From positions 1 to 64,000 of the forward strand of contig NZ_JAJEPW010000008.1 in NCBI RefSeq assembly GCF_020687045.1: DNA of 64,000 nucleotides. The letters run 5' to 3'. Shown piece after piece: positions 8,001 to 15,976 of this stretch; position 1 is the stretch's first letter; every line of letters starts with the position of its first letter. The stretch comes from Vescimonas cirricatena (GTDB taxonomy: Bacteria > Bacillota > Clostridia > Oscillospirales > Oscillospiraceae). The translations under genes and the position numbers were made by a program. Below the pieces are notes generated by a model. The model was not told the origin of the DNA and did no database searches. It was given only the letters and a program-made list of their open reading frames with translations.

Positions 8001-8330
8001 ATGACCAAACGAAACATTGAGATCAAGGTGCGGCTAAGTCGCAAGGAAGCGGAAAATCTGAATAAACAGGTAAAAAAATGCCGTCTGTCCCGCGAAGCCT
8101 ACCTTCGCCATCTGATCACCGGAGAGGTACCCCGTGAAGCACCGCCGCCGGAATACTTTGCCTTTATGCGTGAGATGCACTATGTAGGGCACAACCTTAA
8201 CCAGATCGCACAGAAAGCCCATGTACTGAATGTGGTGGATGCAAAGCGTTATGACGAGGACAGCAAGCGGCTGGACAAGCTCATCCGGGAGGTTACAGCG
8301 GCGGTCGTGCTTCCGGCAAAGCGGGAGTAA
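8001..8330 (+). CDS. mobC: MobC-type relaxosome accessory protein
   Basis: A 109-residue basic protein starting MTKRNIEIKVRLSRKEAENL, with a ribbon-helix-helix-like N-terminus and the MobC-family core EMHYVGHNLNQIAQKAH. It would bind near oriT and help the relaxase open the DNA. A GGAGG lies 8 nt before the ATG, and the gene ends 4 nt before the relaxase start. Confidence 0.88.
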   Translation: MTKRNIEIKVRLSRKEAENLNKQVKKCRLSREAYLRHLITGEVPREAPPPEYFAFMREMHYVGHNLNQIAQKAHVLNVVDAKRYDEDSKRLDKLIREVTAAVVLPAKRE

Positions 8331-8334
8331 TGCC

Positions 8335-9771
8335 ATGGCTACCACATCCATCTGGGCGGTCAAGGGCTGGCTGGGCAAGGTGGTGCTGTATATCGAAAAC
8401 CCGGACAAGACGGATAATCCGAAATTCTATCGCCAAGAGGAACTGACCGATGTGCAGACACAAAGCCTTTCGGATGTGATCGATTATGCTGTCCGTGCGG
8501 AGAAAACAACGGTCACACCGGACGATGAGAGTGCAATGGTGGTACGGCAATTTATCAGCGGCATCAACTGCCTGCCGTCCACGGCACGGGACGAGATGCT
8601 GGCAGTAAAAAAGCGTTTCGGCAAGGAGGACGGTGTGATCGCCTACCATGGGTATCAGTCCTTCGCGCCCGGCGAGGCCACGCCGGAGTTGGCGCATGAG
8701 ATCGGCGTGAAGCTGGCGCAGCGGCTTTGGGGCGAACGGTATCAGGTACTGGTGGCGACCCATCTGGATAAGGAAAATCATCTGCACAATCATTTTGTGC
8801 TGAATACGGTATCCTTTGTGGACGGCATCAAATACCACCGCACCGAAAAAGATTATCATGATATGCGCACCGTGTCCGACACCCTTTGCCGGGAATATAA
8901 CTTGTCGGTCATCCAACGGCCGCAAGCCGGGAAGTCAAAGCACTATGGGGAATGGCGTGCAGAGCAGGAGCAGCGTCCCACCTGGCGCGGACTGATCCGC
9001 AGCGAGATCGATGAGCTGATCCGGCAGAGCGTCACCGAAAAGCAGTTTTACTATCTGCTTCGCCAAAAGGGCTATGAGGTGAAATTCGGCAAGGATATTT
9101 CGGTGCGCCCTCCCGGTAAGGAGCGCTTTGTCCGTCTGACCCGGAATTTCGGAGAGGCTTACACCGCCGAGGCCATCCGGCAGCGTATTTTGCAACAGCC
9201 CCTGCCGCAGCCGGAACGGCAAATGACCGATAAACCAAGGCCAAAAACCTACCGCGTCCAAGGCAGCCGGCAAGCTGCGCGCAAGATCACCGGCTTTCGC
9301 GCACTGTATTTCTATTACTGCTACAAGCTCGGTATCTTCCCCAAAGGCCGTCCGCAAAACCGGGCGCGGCTCCATTTTCTGCTGCGGGAAGATCTGCTCA
9401 AACTGAATAACATCTCACAGGAAGTACGGCTGCTCGCACAGCATCAAATTGATACCGCCGAGCAGCTTGCTTTATATAAAAAGGAACAGGAGGTGAATAT
9501 CCGAGAATTGTCCGCCAAACGCCGGGTACTGCAAAATGCGCTGCGCACAAAGGCAGTCCGGGACAGTCCCAAACAGGCCGACGCACATCGGGCGCAGATC
9601 CGGGAGTTGTCCGAAAGGCTCAAAGCGCTGCGCCGGGAAGTGCATCTGTGCGACGATATTGCCGAGCGCTCCGGCGTGATGGCGGAGAAACTGAAAGCTG
9701 TCCGGGAGGACGCACAAAAACAACGACAAAAGGAGGAACAACAGCATGAACACATCCGGAGACGCAGCTGA
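8335..9771 (+). CDS. MOBP-family relaxase (mobilisation nuclease)
   Basis: Nicks the origin of transfer and leads the single strand into the recipient. The 478-residue protein has the relaxase domain in its first 250 residues, with the metal-binding histidine cluster HLDKENHLHNHFVLNTV and the preceding YHGYQSF region. The C-terminal third is charged and coiled-coil-like (KKEQEVNIRELSAKRRV). The start at 8335 follows mobC by 4 nt, and its last 26 nt overlap pcfB. Confidence 0.93.
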   Translation: MATTSIWAVKGWLGKVVLYIENPDKTDNPKFYRQEELTDVQTQSLSDVIDYAVRAEKTTVTPDDESAMVVRQFISGINCLPSTARDEMLAVKKRFGKEDGVIAYHGYQSFAPGEATPELAHEIGVKLAQRLWGERYQVLVATHLDKENHLHNHFVLNTVSFVDGIKYHRTEKDYHDMRTVSDTLCREYNLSVIQRPQAGKSKHYGEWRAEQEQRPTWRGLIRSEIDELIRQSVTEKQFYYLLRQKGYEVKFGKDISVRPPGKERFVRLTRNFGEAYTAEAIRQRILQQPLPQPERQMTDKPRPKTYRVQGSRQAARKITGFRALYFYYCYKLGIFPKGRPQNRARLHFLLREDLLKLNNISQEVRLLAQHQIDTAEQLALYKKEQEVNIRELSAKRRVLQNALRTKAVRDSPKQADAHRAQIRELSERLKALRREVHLCDDIAERSGVMAEKLKAVREDAQKQRQKEEQQHEHIRRRS

Positions 9772-10552
9772 ACAGGTCGTCCGACTGAGCTTGGAGGGCA
9801 TGGAGGTTGCGGCAAAAATCACCGGCAGTGCGGCAAAGGAGGTGGCGGCGCTTCTGTACGCAGCACTGAAAAACCGGGACAAGAACAAAATCAAAGGACG
9901 CCAGCGGCTTACCTCCATGCTGCGCAGCGGCAAGGAGCTGACTATTTTCACCGTCAAAAATAAGGACATGGCCCGCTTTGTGGCTGATGCCAAGCGCTAC
10001 GGCGTAGTCTACTGCGTTCTGCGGGAGGCAAAGGACAACCCACACGGCGTCAGTGAAATCATGGTACGCGCCGAAGATGCCGCCAAGATCAACCGCATTG
10101 TGGAGAACATCAAAATCGCCACGGTATCCGACCCCGAAGTCATCCGTGAAAACGCGGAAACAGGACGGGATAAGAATAAGGATGCCGCCGGGCAGACGGC
10201 TCCCGAACAGGAGCGCCCGCAAAAGAGTGAAGACGACCGGCTGCTGGATGAAATGATGGCAGCTCCTGCGCAGAAGCAGGAGGCTGCCCAAGAAAACCCC
10301 ACGGCGGCTCGGACGGAGAAATCCCGTCCGTCCGAGCCTTCCTCAAAATCCAGAAAGAGATCCGCCGAGGGTACTGCTAAGGAAGATCGTCCATCTGTCC
10401 GCGAGGAGCTGAAGGAGATCCGCCGTGAACAGCAGGAGACGGAGGAGCGCAAGCCGACCGAACGCAGCAGACCCGCCAAGAGTACACGACCGCAAAATGA
10501 ACACCGACAGACTCCGCCGAAAAAGCGGGTCAGAAAAAGTAAGGAGAGATAA
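9746..10552 (+). CDS. PcfB family protein (DUF3801)
   Basis: A 268-residue protein. Residues 1-130 form the conserved DUF3801/PcfB domain (VRLSLEGMEVAAKITGSAAK, YGVVYCVLREAKDN). The rest is a low-complexity, Lys/Arg/Glu-rich tail that is probably disordered. PcfB of pCF10 is a relaxosome/coupling accessory factor; the same role is inferred here. It overlaps the relaxase gene by 26 nt. Confidence 0.88.
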   Translation: MNTSGDAAEQVVRLSLEGMEVAAKITGSAAKEVAALLYAALKNRDKNKIKGRQRLTSMLRSGKELTIFTVKNKDMARFVADAKRYGVVYCVLREAKDNPHGVSEIMVRAEDAAKINRIVENIKIATVSDPEVIRENAETGRDKNKDAAGQTAPEQERPQKSEDDRLLDEMMAAPAQKQEAAQENPTAARTEKSRPSEPSSKSRKRSAEGTAKEDRPSVREELKEIRREQQETEERKPTERSRPAKSTRPQNEHRQTPPKKRVRKSKER

Positions 10553-10555
10553 GCT

Positions 10556-11452
10556 ATGGCAAACTTCGATGATCTTTTTACCGCCCCCACTGCCACGGAA
10601 ACGCAGAGCGACCGTCCGCAGCTGACCAAGGAGGAATATGCCGCCAAGAAGAAGGCGGAACGCGACAGCCTGTATGCACTGGCGGATGAAATGGCACAGG
10701 AGGTCATGCGGGACGGAGAAGCCTTTCGGGGCTTTTTGGATGTGCAGGCACGATTTGACCGCTATTCGGCCACAAACGCGCTGCTGATCTATGCACAGAA
10801 CGATGAGGCCACCCGCCTGCGGGACTTTGACGGCTGGAAAGAACGCGGCATCTATGTCCGCAAAAACGAAACAGGCATTTCCATTCTGGAAGCCGGGGAC
10901 AGCTATGTGACCGAAGATGGCCGCACCGGCTACTACTATAATGTGAAAAAGGTCTTTGACATCAGCCAAACGGATGCCAAACGCCAGCGGCAGCCGCAGG
11001 TGCATTATGATGACCGCCTGCTGCTTTCTGCACTGATCGCCAAGCGCCCGGTGCCCATTGAAATGGCCGACAGCGTGCAAAACGGTGCAGTGTATGACTA
11101 TGAGCGCAAAACCATCTTCGTCCAGCGCGGTATGGACGGGCAAGACCTGTTTCGCAGCGTATCGCTGGCACTGGCTCGTGCCGAGATGGCGCAGCAGGAA
11201 AACAGTACCCCGCAGGCTGACGCCTTCAAAAGCTACTGCGTTTCCTATATGCTGTGCCGCAAGTACGGTGTGGACACACAGGGGTATGATTTCAGCCGCT
11301 TGCCCGATGAGCTGAAAAATGCGGAGCCGCAGACCATTCGCGGTGAGTTGACCGACATTCGTGACACGCTGCAGACCATGACCGGCAAAATGGCGCGGAC
11401 GCTGGAGCAAAGCCGCACGGCAGCGCAAAAGGAAACCGGAAAGGAGCGATGA
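10556..11452 (+). CDS. LtrC/ArdC-like conjugation protein
   Basis: A protein of 298 residues. The central region (about 40-130: MRDGEAFRGFLDVQARFDRY, NALLIYAQNDEATRLRDFD, GISILEAGDSY) resembles the ArdC/LtrC N-terminal ssDNA-binding-like domain of conjugative elements. A later segment has no metal-protease HEXXH. A role in protecting or handling the entering strand is plausible but not shown. It sits 3 nt after pcfB. Confidence 0.65.
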   Translation: MANFDDLFTAPTATETQSDRPQLTKEEYAAKKKAERDSLYALADEMAQEVMRDGEAFRGFLDVQARFDRYSATNALLIYAQNDEATRLRDFDGWKERGIYVRKNETGISILEAGDSYVTEDGRTGYYYNVKKVFDISQTDAKRQRQPQVHYDDRLLLSALIAKRPVPIEMADSVQNGAVYDYERKTIFVQRGMDGQDLFRSVSLALARAEMAQQENSTPQADAFKSYCVSYMLCRKYGVDTQGYDFSRLPDELKNAEPQTIRGELTDIRDTLQTMTGKMARTLEQSRTAAQKETGKER

Positions 11453-11455
11453 TCC

Positions 11456-11647
11456 ATGGAAAAACAGGATATGCGTGTATTGACCCTTGATCCGTATCAG
11501 CACGGCGTCGTGATCAATGCACTCAACAACCTGCGTAACGATTTGATCGAGGACAAACGCCCCACCGATATTGTCGATGAAGTTCTCATTAAAACCGTTG
11601 ACGCACCGAGCAAATCCAAAAGAGTCAAGCAGAAAGATGAACGGTAA
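11456..11647 (+). CDS. Small conserved transfer-module protein
   Basis: A 63-residue acidic/basic protein beginning MEKQDMRVLTLDPYQHGVVI. It lies between the LtrC-like gene and virD4 and overlaps the latter by 11 nt. Short proteins of this kind precede virD4 in many related elements. No domain can be named. Confidence 0.6.
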   Translation: MEKQDMRVLTLDPYQHGVVINALNNLRNDLIEDKRPTDIVDEVLIKTVDAPSKSKRVKQKDER

Positions 11648-13472
11648 ACAAAAATGGCTGTGGTATGCGGCGGGGCTGATCCCTGCGGTGTGGCTGGGGC
11701 TGCTGATCGCCCCGGCTGCTTCCGGTGGCCTTCCCGAGATCCTTCGGCAATTTCCATCGGCAATGAATGAGCCGTTTCATATCGAGTGGTGCGAGGACAG
11801 CCTGAAAACTGTCCTCGTTTTCATTGCCCTGTATGCCATGGTGATCGGGGTCTATCTTTCCACTCGCCGTCATTACCGGCGCGGCGAAGAACACGGCTCT
11901 GCCAAATGGGGCGATGCGGAAACCGTGAACCGAAAGTACCGGGCACGCCCACCAAAGCCAAACAAGGTGTTCACACAGCACATCCGTATGGGGCTGAACG
12001 GCCGCAAGCACAAGCGCAACCTGAATACCGTTATCATCGGCGGCAGCGGCGCGGGCAAGACCCGTTCGTATGCCAAGCCCTGCCTGTATGAGGCTTGCCT
12101 GTCGCCGCAGGGTTCGTCCTTTGTCTGCCTTGACCCCAAAGGCGAGCTGCTTCGCGATTCCGGACGGCTACTGGAGGAATCCGGATATGAGATCCGGGTG
12201 CTGGATCTGCTGCACATGGAGAAAAGTCACTGCTATAACCCATTCGTCTATCTGACCGATGACAACGAGGTGCAGATGCTGGTGACGAATCTGTTCAAGG
12301 CGACCACACCCAAGGGCAGCCAGACCAATGACCCGTTTTGGGACACGACGGCCGCTATGCTGTTGTCGGCGTTGGTCTACTATCTCTACCACGAAGCGCC
12401 GCCCGATGAGCAAAACTTTCCGATGGTCATGGAAATGCTGCGCGCCGGTGAGGTGCGGGAGGAGGATGATTCCTACCAGTCGCCGCTGGATGTGTTGTTT
12501 GAGCGGCTGGAAATGCGCGACCCGGAACATATCGCGGTCAAGTATTATAAGGACTATCACTCCGGCAGCGCCAAAACACTGAAAAGCATCCAGATCACAC
12601 TGGCGGCAAGGCTCGAAAAATTCAATCTCTCGTCTGTGGCGGCGCTGACCGCCACGGACGAACTGAATTTGCAGGATATGGGCGAAAAGCGTGTGGCACT
12701 GTTTGCGCTGATCTCGGACAGTGATACGAGCTTCAACTTTTTAGTATCCGTTTTGTATCAGCAGCTCTTTCAGCAGCTTTTTGACAGCGCCGACCATAAG
12801 CACGGCGGCAGCCTGCCCGTCCCCGTACACTTTTTAATGGACGAATTTGCGAACATCTCACTGCCGGAGGATTTTGACAAAAAGCTCTCCACCATGCGTT
12901 CCCGCAATGTGTTCGTGTCCATCATCCTGCAAAACATTGCGCAGTTAAAGGCGCTGTTTGAAAAGCAGTGGGAGAGTATTTTGGGCAACTGCGACGAGCT
13001 GCTGTATCTCGGCGGCAACGAGCAGGGATCCCACAAGTACATCTCGGAACTGCTCGGCAAGGCCACGATCGACACGAACACCTACGGAAGATCGTCCGGG
13101 AGAAACGGCAATTACAGCACCAATTATCAGATCACCGGGCGTGAATTGATGACACCGGATGAGGTTCGAATGCTGGACAACGGCAAGGCGCTGCTGTTCA
13201 TTCGCGGCGAATTACCGGTCTGCGACGACAAGTTTGACATCATGACCCATCCGCTGGTGTCGCACACCCCGGACGGCGGCGCACCGCCTTATATCCACGG
13301 AAGCGCCGAGTACGCCATTGCAGCGATCACCATTCACGACCGGCTTCTGCCAACGGATCCCGTGGCAGTTCCGAGCGAAAACGAAACCCAATACGAGCTC
13401 CTTTCCAACGAGGAATTGGAGGCAATTTATGAGCTGGAGGAAAAACCCAATGAAGCATCTCAAAAGCACTAA
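11637..13472 (+). CDS. virD4: VirD4/TraG-type coupling protein
   Basis: ATPase that delivers the relaxase-DNA complex to the secretion channel. The 611-residue protein has two N-terminal membrane segments (about 6-28 and 55-78), Walker A IIGGSGAGKTRSYAKP near residue 130, FVCLDPKGELL, Walker B HFLMDEFANISLPEDF and the TraG-like LGNCDELLYLGGNEQGS. The ATG at 11637 is inside the previous gene; a longer frame upstream reads only through that gene. The stop lies 23 nt inside the next gene. Confidence 0.95.
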   Translation: MNGKQKWLWYAAGLIPAVWLGLLIAPAASGGLPEILRQFPSAMNEPFHIEWCEDSLKTVLVFIALYAMVIGVYLSTRRHYRRGEEHGSAKWGDAETVNRKYRARPPKPNKVFTQHIRMGLNGRKHKRNLNTVIIGGSGAGKTRSYAKPCLYEACLSPQGSSFVCLDPKGELLRDSGRLLEESGYEIRVLDLLHMEKSHCYNPFVYLTDDNEVQMLVTNLFKATTPKGSQTNDPFWDTTAAMLLSALVYYLYHEAPPDEQNFPMVMEMLRAGEVREEDDSYQSPLDVLFERLEMRDPEHIAVKYYKDYHSGSAKTLKSIQITLAARLEKFNLSSVAALTATDELNLQDMGEKRVALFALISDSDTSFNFLVSVLYQQLFQQLFDSADHKHGGSLPVPVHFLMDEFANISLPEDFDKKLSTMRSRNVFVSIILQNIAQLKALFEKQWESILGNCDELLYLGGNEQGSHKYISELLGKATIDTNTYGRSSGRNGNYSTNYQITGRELMTPDEVRMLDNGKALLFIRGELPVCDDKFDIMTHPLVSHTPDGGAPPYIHGSAEYAIAAITIHDRLLPTDPVAVPSENETQYELLSNEELEAIYELEEKPNEASQKH

Positions 13473-13809
13473 GAAAAGCAAACACACCCACACCCGTCCT
13501 CTGCCTATAGGGAAAAAGAGCAGGGGTGTCCTGGCGGTCTATGCCGCTGTTGTGTTCACCGTATGTTGTCTGCCCATGACAGCCTTTGCCGCAGGAAATG
13601 ACCCGTTGGCGGTCATCAACAATCTGTCTGATTTTATCTTCGGCGTGATCCGCGCGGTCGGTCTGATTCTGCTGGGCTGGGGTATTGTACAGATCGGTCT
13701 GTCCTTTCAGAGCCACGATCCCAGCCAGCGCAGCAACGGATTTCTGACACTTGCCGGCGGTGTCGTCGTGACCTTTGCTAAGGAAATCCTGACGCTGATC
13801 ACGGGTTAA
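13450..13809 (+). CDS. Small membrane protein, VirB2/TrbC pilin-like
   Basis: A protein of 119 residues with a basic start, a signal-like segment ending TAFAAGNDP (about residue 50) and two hydrophobic segments (VIRAVGLILLGWGIVQIGL and the C-terminus). Size, topology and position between virD4 and virB6 fit the pilin-like VirB2/TrbC proteins of Gram-positive elements. Sequence alone does not prove pilin function. It overlaps virD4. Confidence 0.6.
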   Translation: MKHLKSTKKSKHTHTRPLPIGKKSRGVLAVYAAVVFTVCCLPMTAFAAGNDPLAVINNLSDFIFGVIRAVGLILLGWGIVQIGLSFQSHDPSQRSNGFLTLAGGVVVTFAKEILTLITG

Positions 13810-13823
13810 TGGAGGAAAGGGTC

Positions 13824-14039
13824 ATGGAAAAGTGCCAATGCTATATCCATTCGCTGAAGCAGGGTGAAAATCATGTGCTCGGAGAGGCGACGATTTTGAA
13901 ACGCCTCGGAGACAATGACTATCTGGCAGAGTATAACGGCGTAAAATGCCACGCCATATTCAATCCCTTTGCCGGGCGCTACTTTGTGGATGATGTGTAT
14001 GGAGTAATCCGCAGCACACCCAACCGGGGCGAGCGATAA
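13824..14039 (+). CDS. Small conserved protein of the transfer module
   Basis: A protein of 71 residues starting MEKCQCYIHSLKQGENHVLG. The ATG at 13824 is preferred over the one overlapping the previous stop (13809) because GGAGGA lies 8 nt before it. No known domain is recognisable. The GNDxYLAEYNGV-like segment suggests a small beta-rich fold. Confidence 0.55.
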   Translation: MEKCQCYIHSLKQGENHVLGEATILKRLGDNDYLAEYNGVKCHAIFNPFAGRYFVDDVYGVIRSTPNRGER

Positions 14040-14056
14040 TCAAAATACGGCAGCGA

Positions 14057-14079
14057 GGGGCAGGCTTCGCACCTGCCCC
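14057..14079 (+). terminator. Hairpin between small gene and virB6
   Basis: An 8-bp GC stem (GGGGCAGG 14057-14064 with 14072-14079). The tail is not T-rich, so it may act as a partial terminator or a processing/stability element that sets lower virB6 expression. Confidence 0.4.
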
Positions 14080-14108
14080 CTTATGCTGTCGGGAAAGGAG
14101 GAAGCTAT

Positions 14109-14945
14109 ATGAGTGATAATTGGGTCGTACAGAATCTCGAAAACGCACTTGAAACATGGAACGAAAAGCTGGCGGAGATATGGCAGCTGCTCACACAGTC
14201 CCCCGAAAACTTCAAGGGCGGCACAATATGGAATGTGATCAAGACCATTAACGGTACTGTGCAGGCCATCGGCTTGGCGCTGTTGGTGCTTTTTTTCGTG
14301 GTAGGTATCGTTAAGACCTGCGGCTCCTTTGCCGAGGTCAAAAAGCCGGAGGTGGCGATCAAGCTGTTTGTCCGCTTTGCATTGGCGAAAGCGGTCGTCA
14401 CCTATGGGCTGGAGCTGATGATGGCGCTGTTTTCCATTGTGCAGGGCGTTATTTCCACTATAATGACGGCGGCCGGTATGGGCACAGCACAGCAGACCGT
14501 GCTTCCGGCAGAGATCGTGACCGCCATTGAGGACTGTGGCTTTTGGGAAAGTATTCCGCTCTGGGCAGTGACCTTGATCGGCGGATTGTTCATCACAATC
14601 CTCTCGTTTATCATGATCCTCTCCGTTTACGGGCGCTTTTTCAAGCTCTATATTTACACAGCTATCGCGCCGGTACCGCTGGCTACCTTTGCCGGTGAAC
14701 CGAGTCAGCAGGTGGGTAAGAGCTTTCTGAAATCCTACGCCGCCGTTTGCCTGGAGGGCGCGATTATTGTGCTGGCCTGTATCATCTTTTCTCTGTTCAC
14801 ATCCACTCCGCCCGTGGTCGATCCGAACGCAGCGGCGGTCACACAGGTGTGGTCTTACATTGGCGAGCTGATTTTTAACCTGCTTGTACTGGTGGGAACG
14901 GTAAAAATGGCAGACCGCGTAGTACGCGAAATGATGGGTCTTTAA
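14109..14945 (+). CDS. VirB6/TrbL-like polytopic channel protein
   Basis: A 278-residue membrane protein with about six hydrophobic stretches, for example AIGLALLVLFFVVGIVKTC, WAVTLIGGLFITILSFIMIL and LEGAIIVLACIIFSLF. The cytoplasmic FAGEPSQQVGKSFLKSYAA loop is typical of VirB6-like proteins in clostridial elements. It forms the membrane part of the mating channel with VirB4 and PrgI, encoded just downstream. GGAAAGGAGG precedes the ATG. Confidence 0.85.
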   Translation: MSDNWVVQNLENALETWNEKLAEIWQLLTQSPENFKGGTIWNVIKTINGTVQAIGLALLVLFFVVGIVKTCGSFAEVKKPEVAIKLFVRFALAKAVVTYGLELMMALFSIVQGVISTIMTAAGMGTAQQTVLPAEIVTAIEDCGFWESIPLWAVTLIGGLFITILSFIMILSVYGRFFKLYIYTAIAPVPLATFAGEPSQQVGKSFLKSYAAVCLEGAIIVLACIIFSLFTSTPPVVDPNAAAVTQVWSYIGELIFNLLVLVGTVKMADRVVREMMGL

Positions 14946-14963
14946 TTTGAAGGAGGAAATACA

Positions 14964-15551
14964 ATGATTCAAAATAATGTAATTCGCAGCGATGATCCCC
15001 AGGCGGTGGAAAAGCTGCAAGCGAAGCTCGATAAGCTGACTAAGCAGCACGCACGTATGAAGGAGATCAACGCCTACTTCAAGAAACACGCCACGGCGCT
15101 GGGTTGTCCCGGCCTTTCGGACGCGGAGGCGACCAAGCTGGACGAGCGTGTGCAAACCGGCTATTCGTGGGAAAAGCAGCCCTATCCGTCTTATATACTC
15201 AGCGGCAACACAGCGGAAATGCGCAGACTTAGGCAGCGCATTGAGGAGGTGTCCCGAACACAAAACACGGAATATGTAGGCTGGGATTTTCCGGGCGGTC
15301 ATGCCGAGGCAGACAAGGAAGATAATCGCCTGCGCCTGTATTTTGACGGAAAGCCCACGGAGGAACAGCGAAGCAAGCTAAAATATAACGGCTTCAAATG
15401 GGCACCGTCTGTCGGCGCATGGCAGCGTCAGCTCAATGACAATGCTATTTATGCTGCCTCGCGGCTGAGTTTTCTCCGCCCGGAGAGCGGTGAAAGCCCC
15501 ACGGCGCTCCAACCGAAAGCACCGGCTAAAAGCACACCGGAGAGAGGATAA
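14964..15551 (+). CDS. DUF3560-like protein
   Basis: A 195-residue soluble protein. The first part is helical (KLQAKLDKLTKQHARMKEIN), the second ends with YNGFKWAPSVGAWQRQL, a pattern of the DUF3560/YodL-associated proteins in integrative elements. It sits between virB6 and prgI with a good AGGAGG site. Its role is unknown. Confidence 0.6.
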   Translation: MIQNNVIRSDDPQAVEKLQAKLDKLTKQHARMKEINAYFKKHATALGCPGLSDAEATKLDERVQTGYSWEKQPYPSYILSGNTAEMRRLRQRIEEVSRTQNTEYVGWDFPGGHAEADKEDNRLRLYFDGKPTEEQRSKLKYNGFKWAPSVGAWQRQLNDNAIYAASRLSFLRPESGESPTALQPKAPAKSTPERG

Positions 15552-15556
15552 CGACT

Positions 15557-15907
15557 ATGGAAATCAAGATTAACCGCGAGATACGCGAATATAAAGAGAA
15601 TATGTTTTTCGGGCTGTCGCTGCGGCAGCTCGTTTTTTCTGTGCTGGCCTGCGGTGTTGCCGTCGGTATTTATTTCGGTCTGCGGAATGTGCTGGGTACG
15701 GAAACGGTCAGCTGGCTGTGTATCCTCGGCGCGGCTCCCTTTGCTGCCATGGGCTTTGTAAAATACCACGGCATGACGGCGGAAAAATTCGTGATCGCAT
15801 GGGTACGCTCGGAATTTCTGATCCCCAGGCGGCTGACCTTCAAGCCGAAGAATTTATACCGCGAAGCCATGCAGGAAGCGCACGCCAAAGCCCAAAAACG
15901 ACACTGA
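15557..15907 (+). CDS. prgI: PrgI family membrane protein
   Basis: A 116-residue inner-membrane channel component. It starts MEIKINREIREYKENMFFG, then has two close transmembrane segments (QLVFSVLACGVAVGIYFGL and SWLCILGAAPFAAMGF) and a basic tail. This matches PrgI of pCF10, the VirB3 counterpart, which always precedes virB4. Confidence 0.9.
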   Translation: MEIKINREIREYKENMFFGLSLRQLVFSVLACGVAVGIYFGLRNVLGTETVSWLCILGAAPFAAMGFVKYHGMTAEKFVIAWVRSEFLIPRRLTFKPKNLYREAMQEAHAKAQKRH

Positions 15908-15976
15908 CATTGGAAACTTGGGTGCATTTTGCCCTAAGTTCAAAACGACATCCGACCACACCCGAAGGAGGCAAAA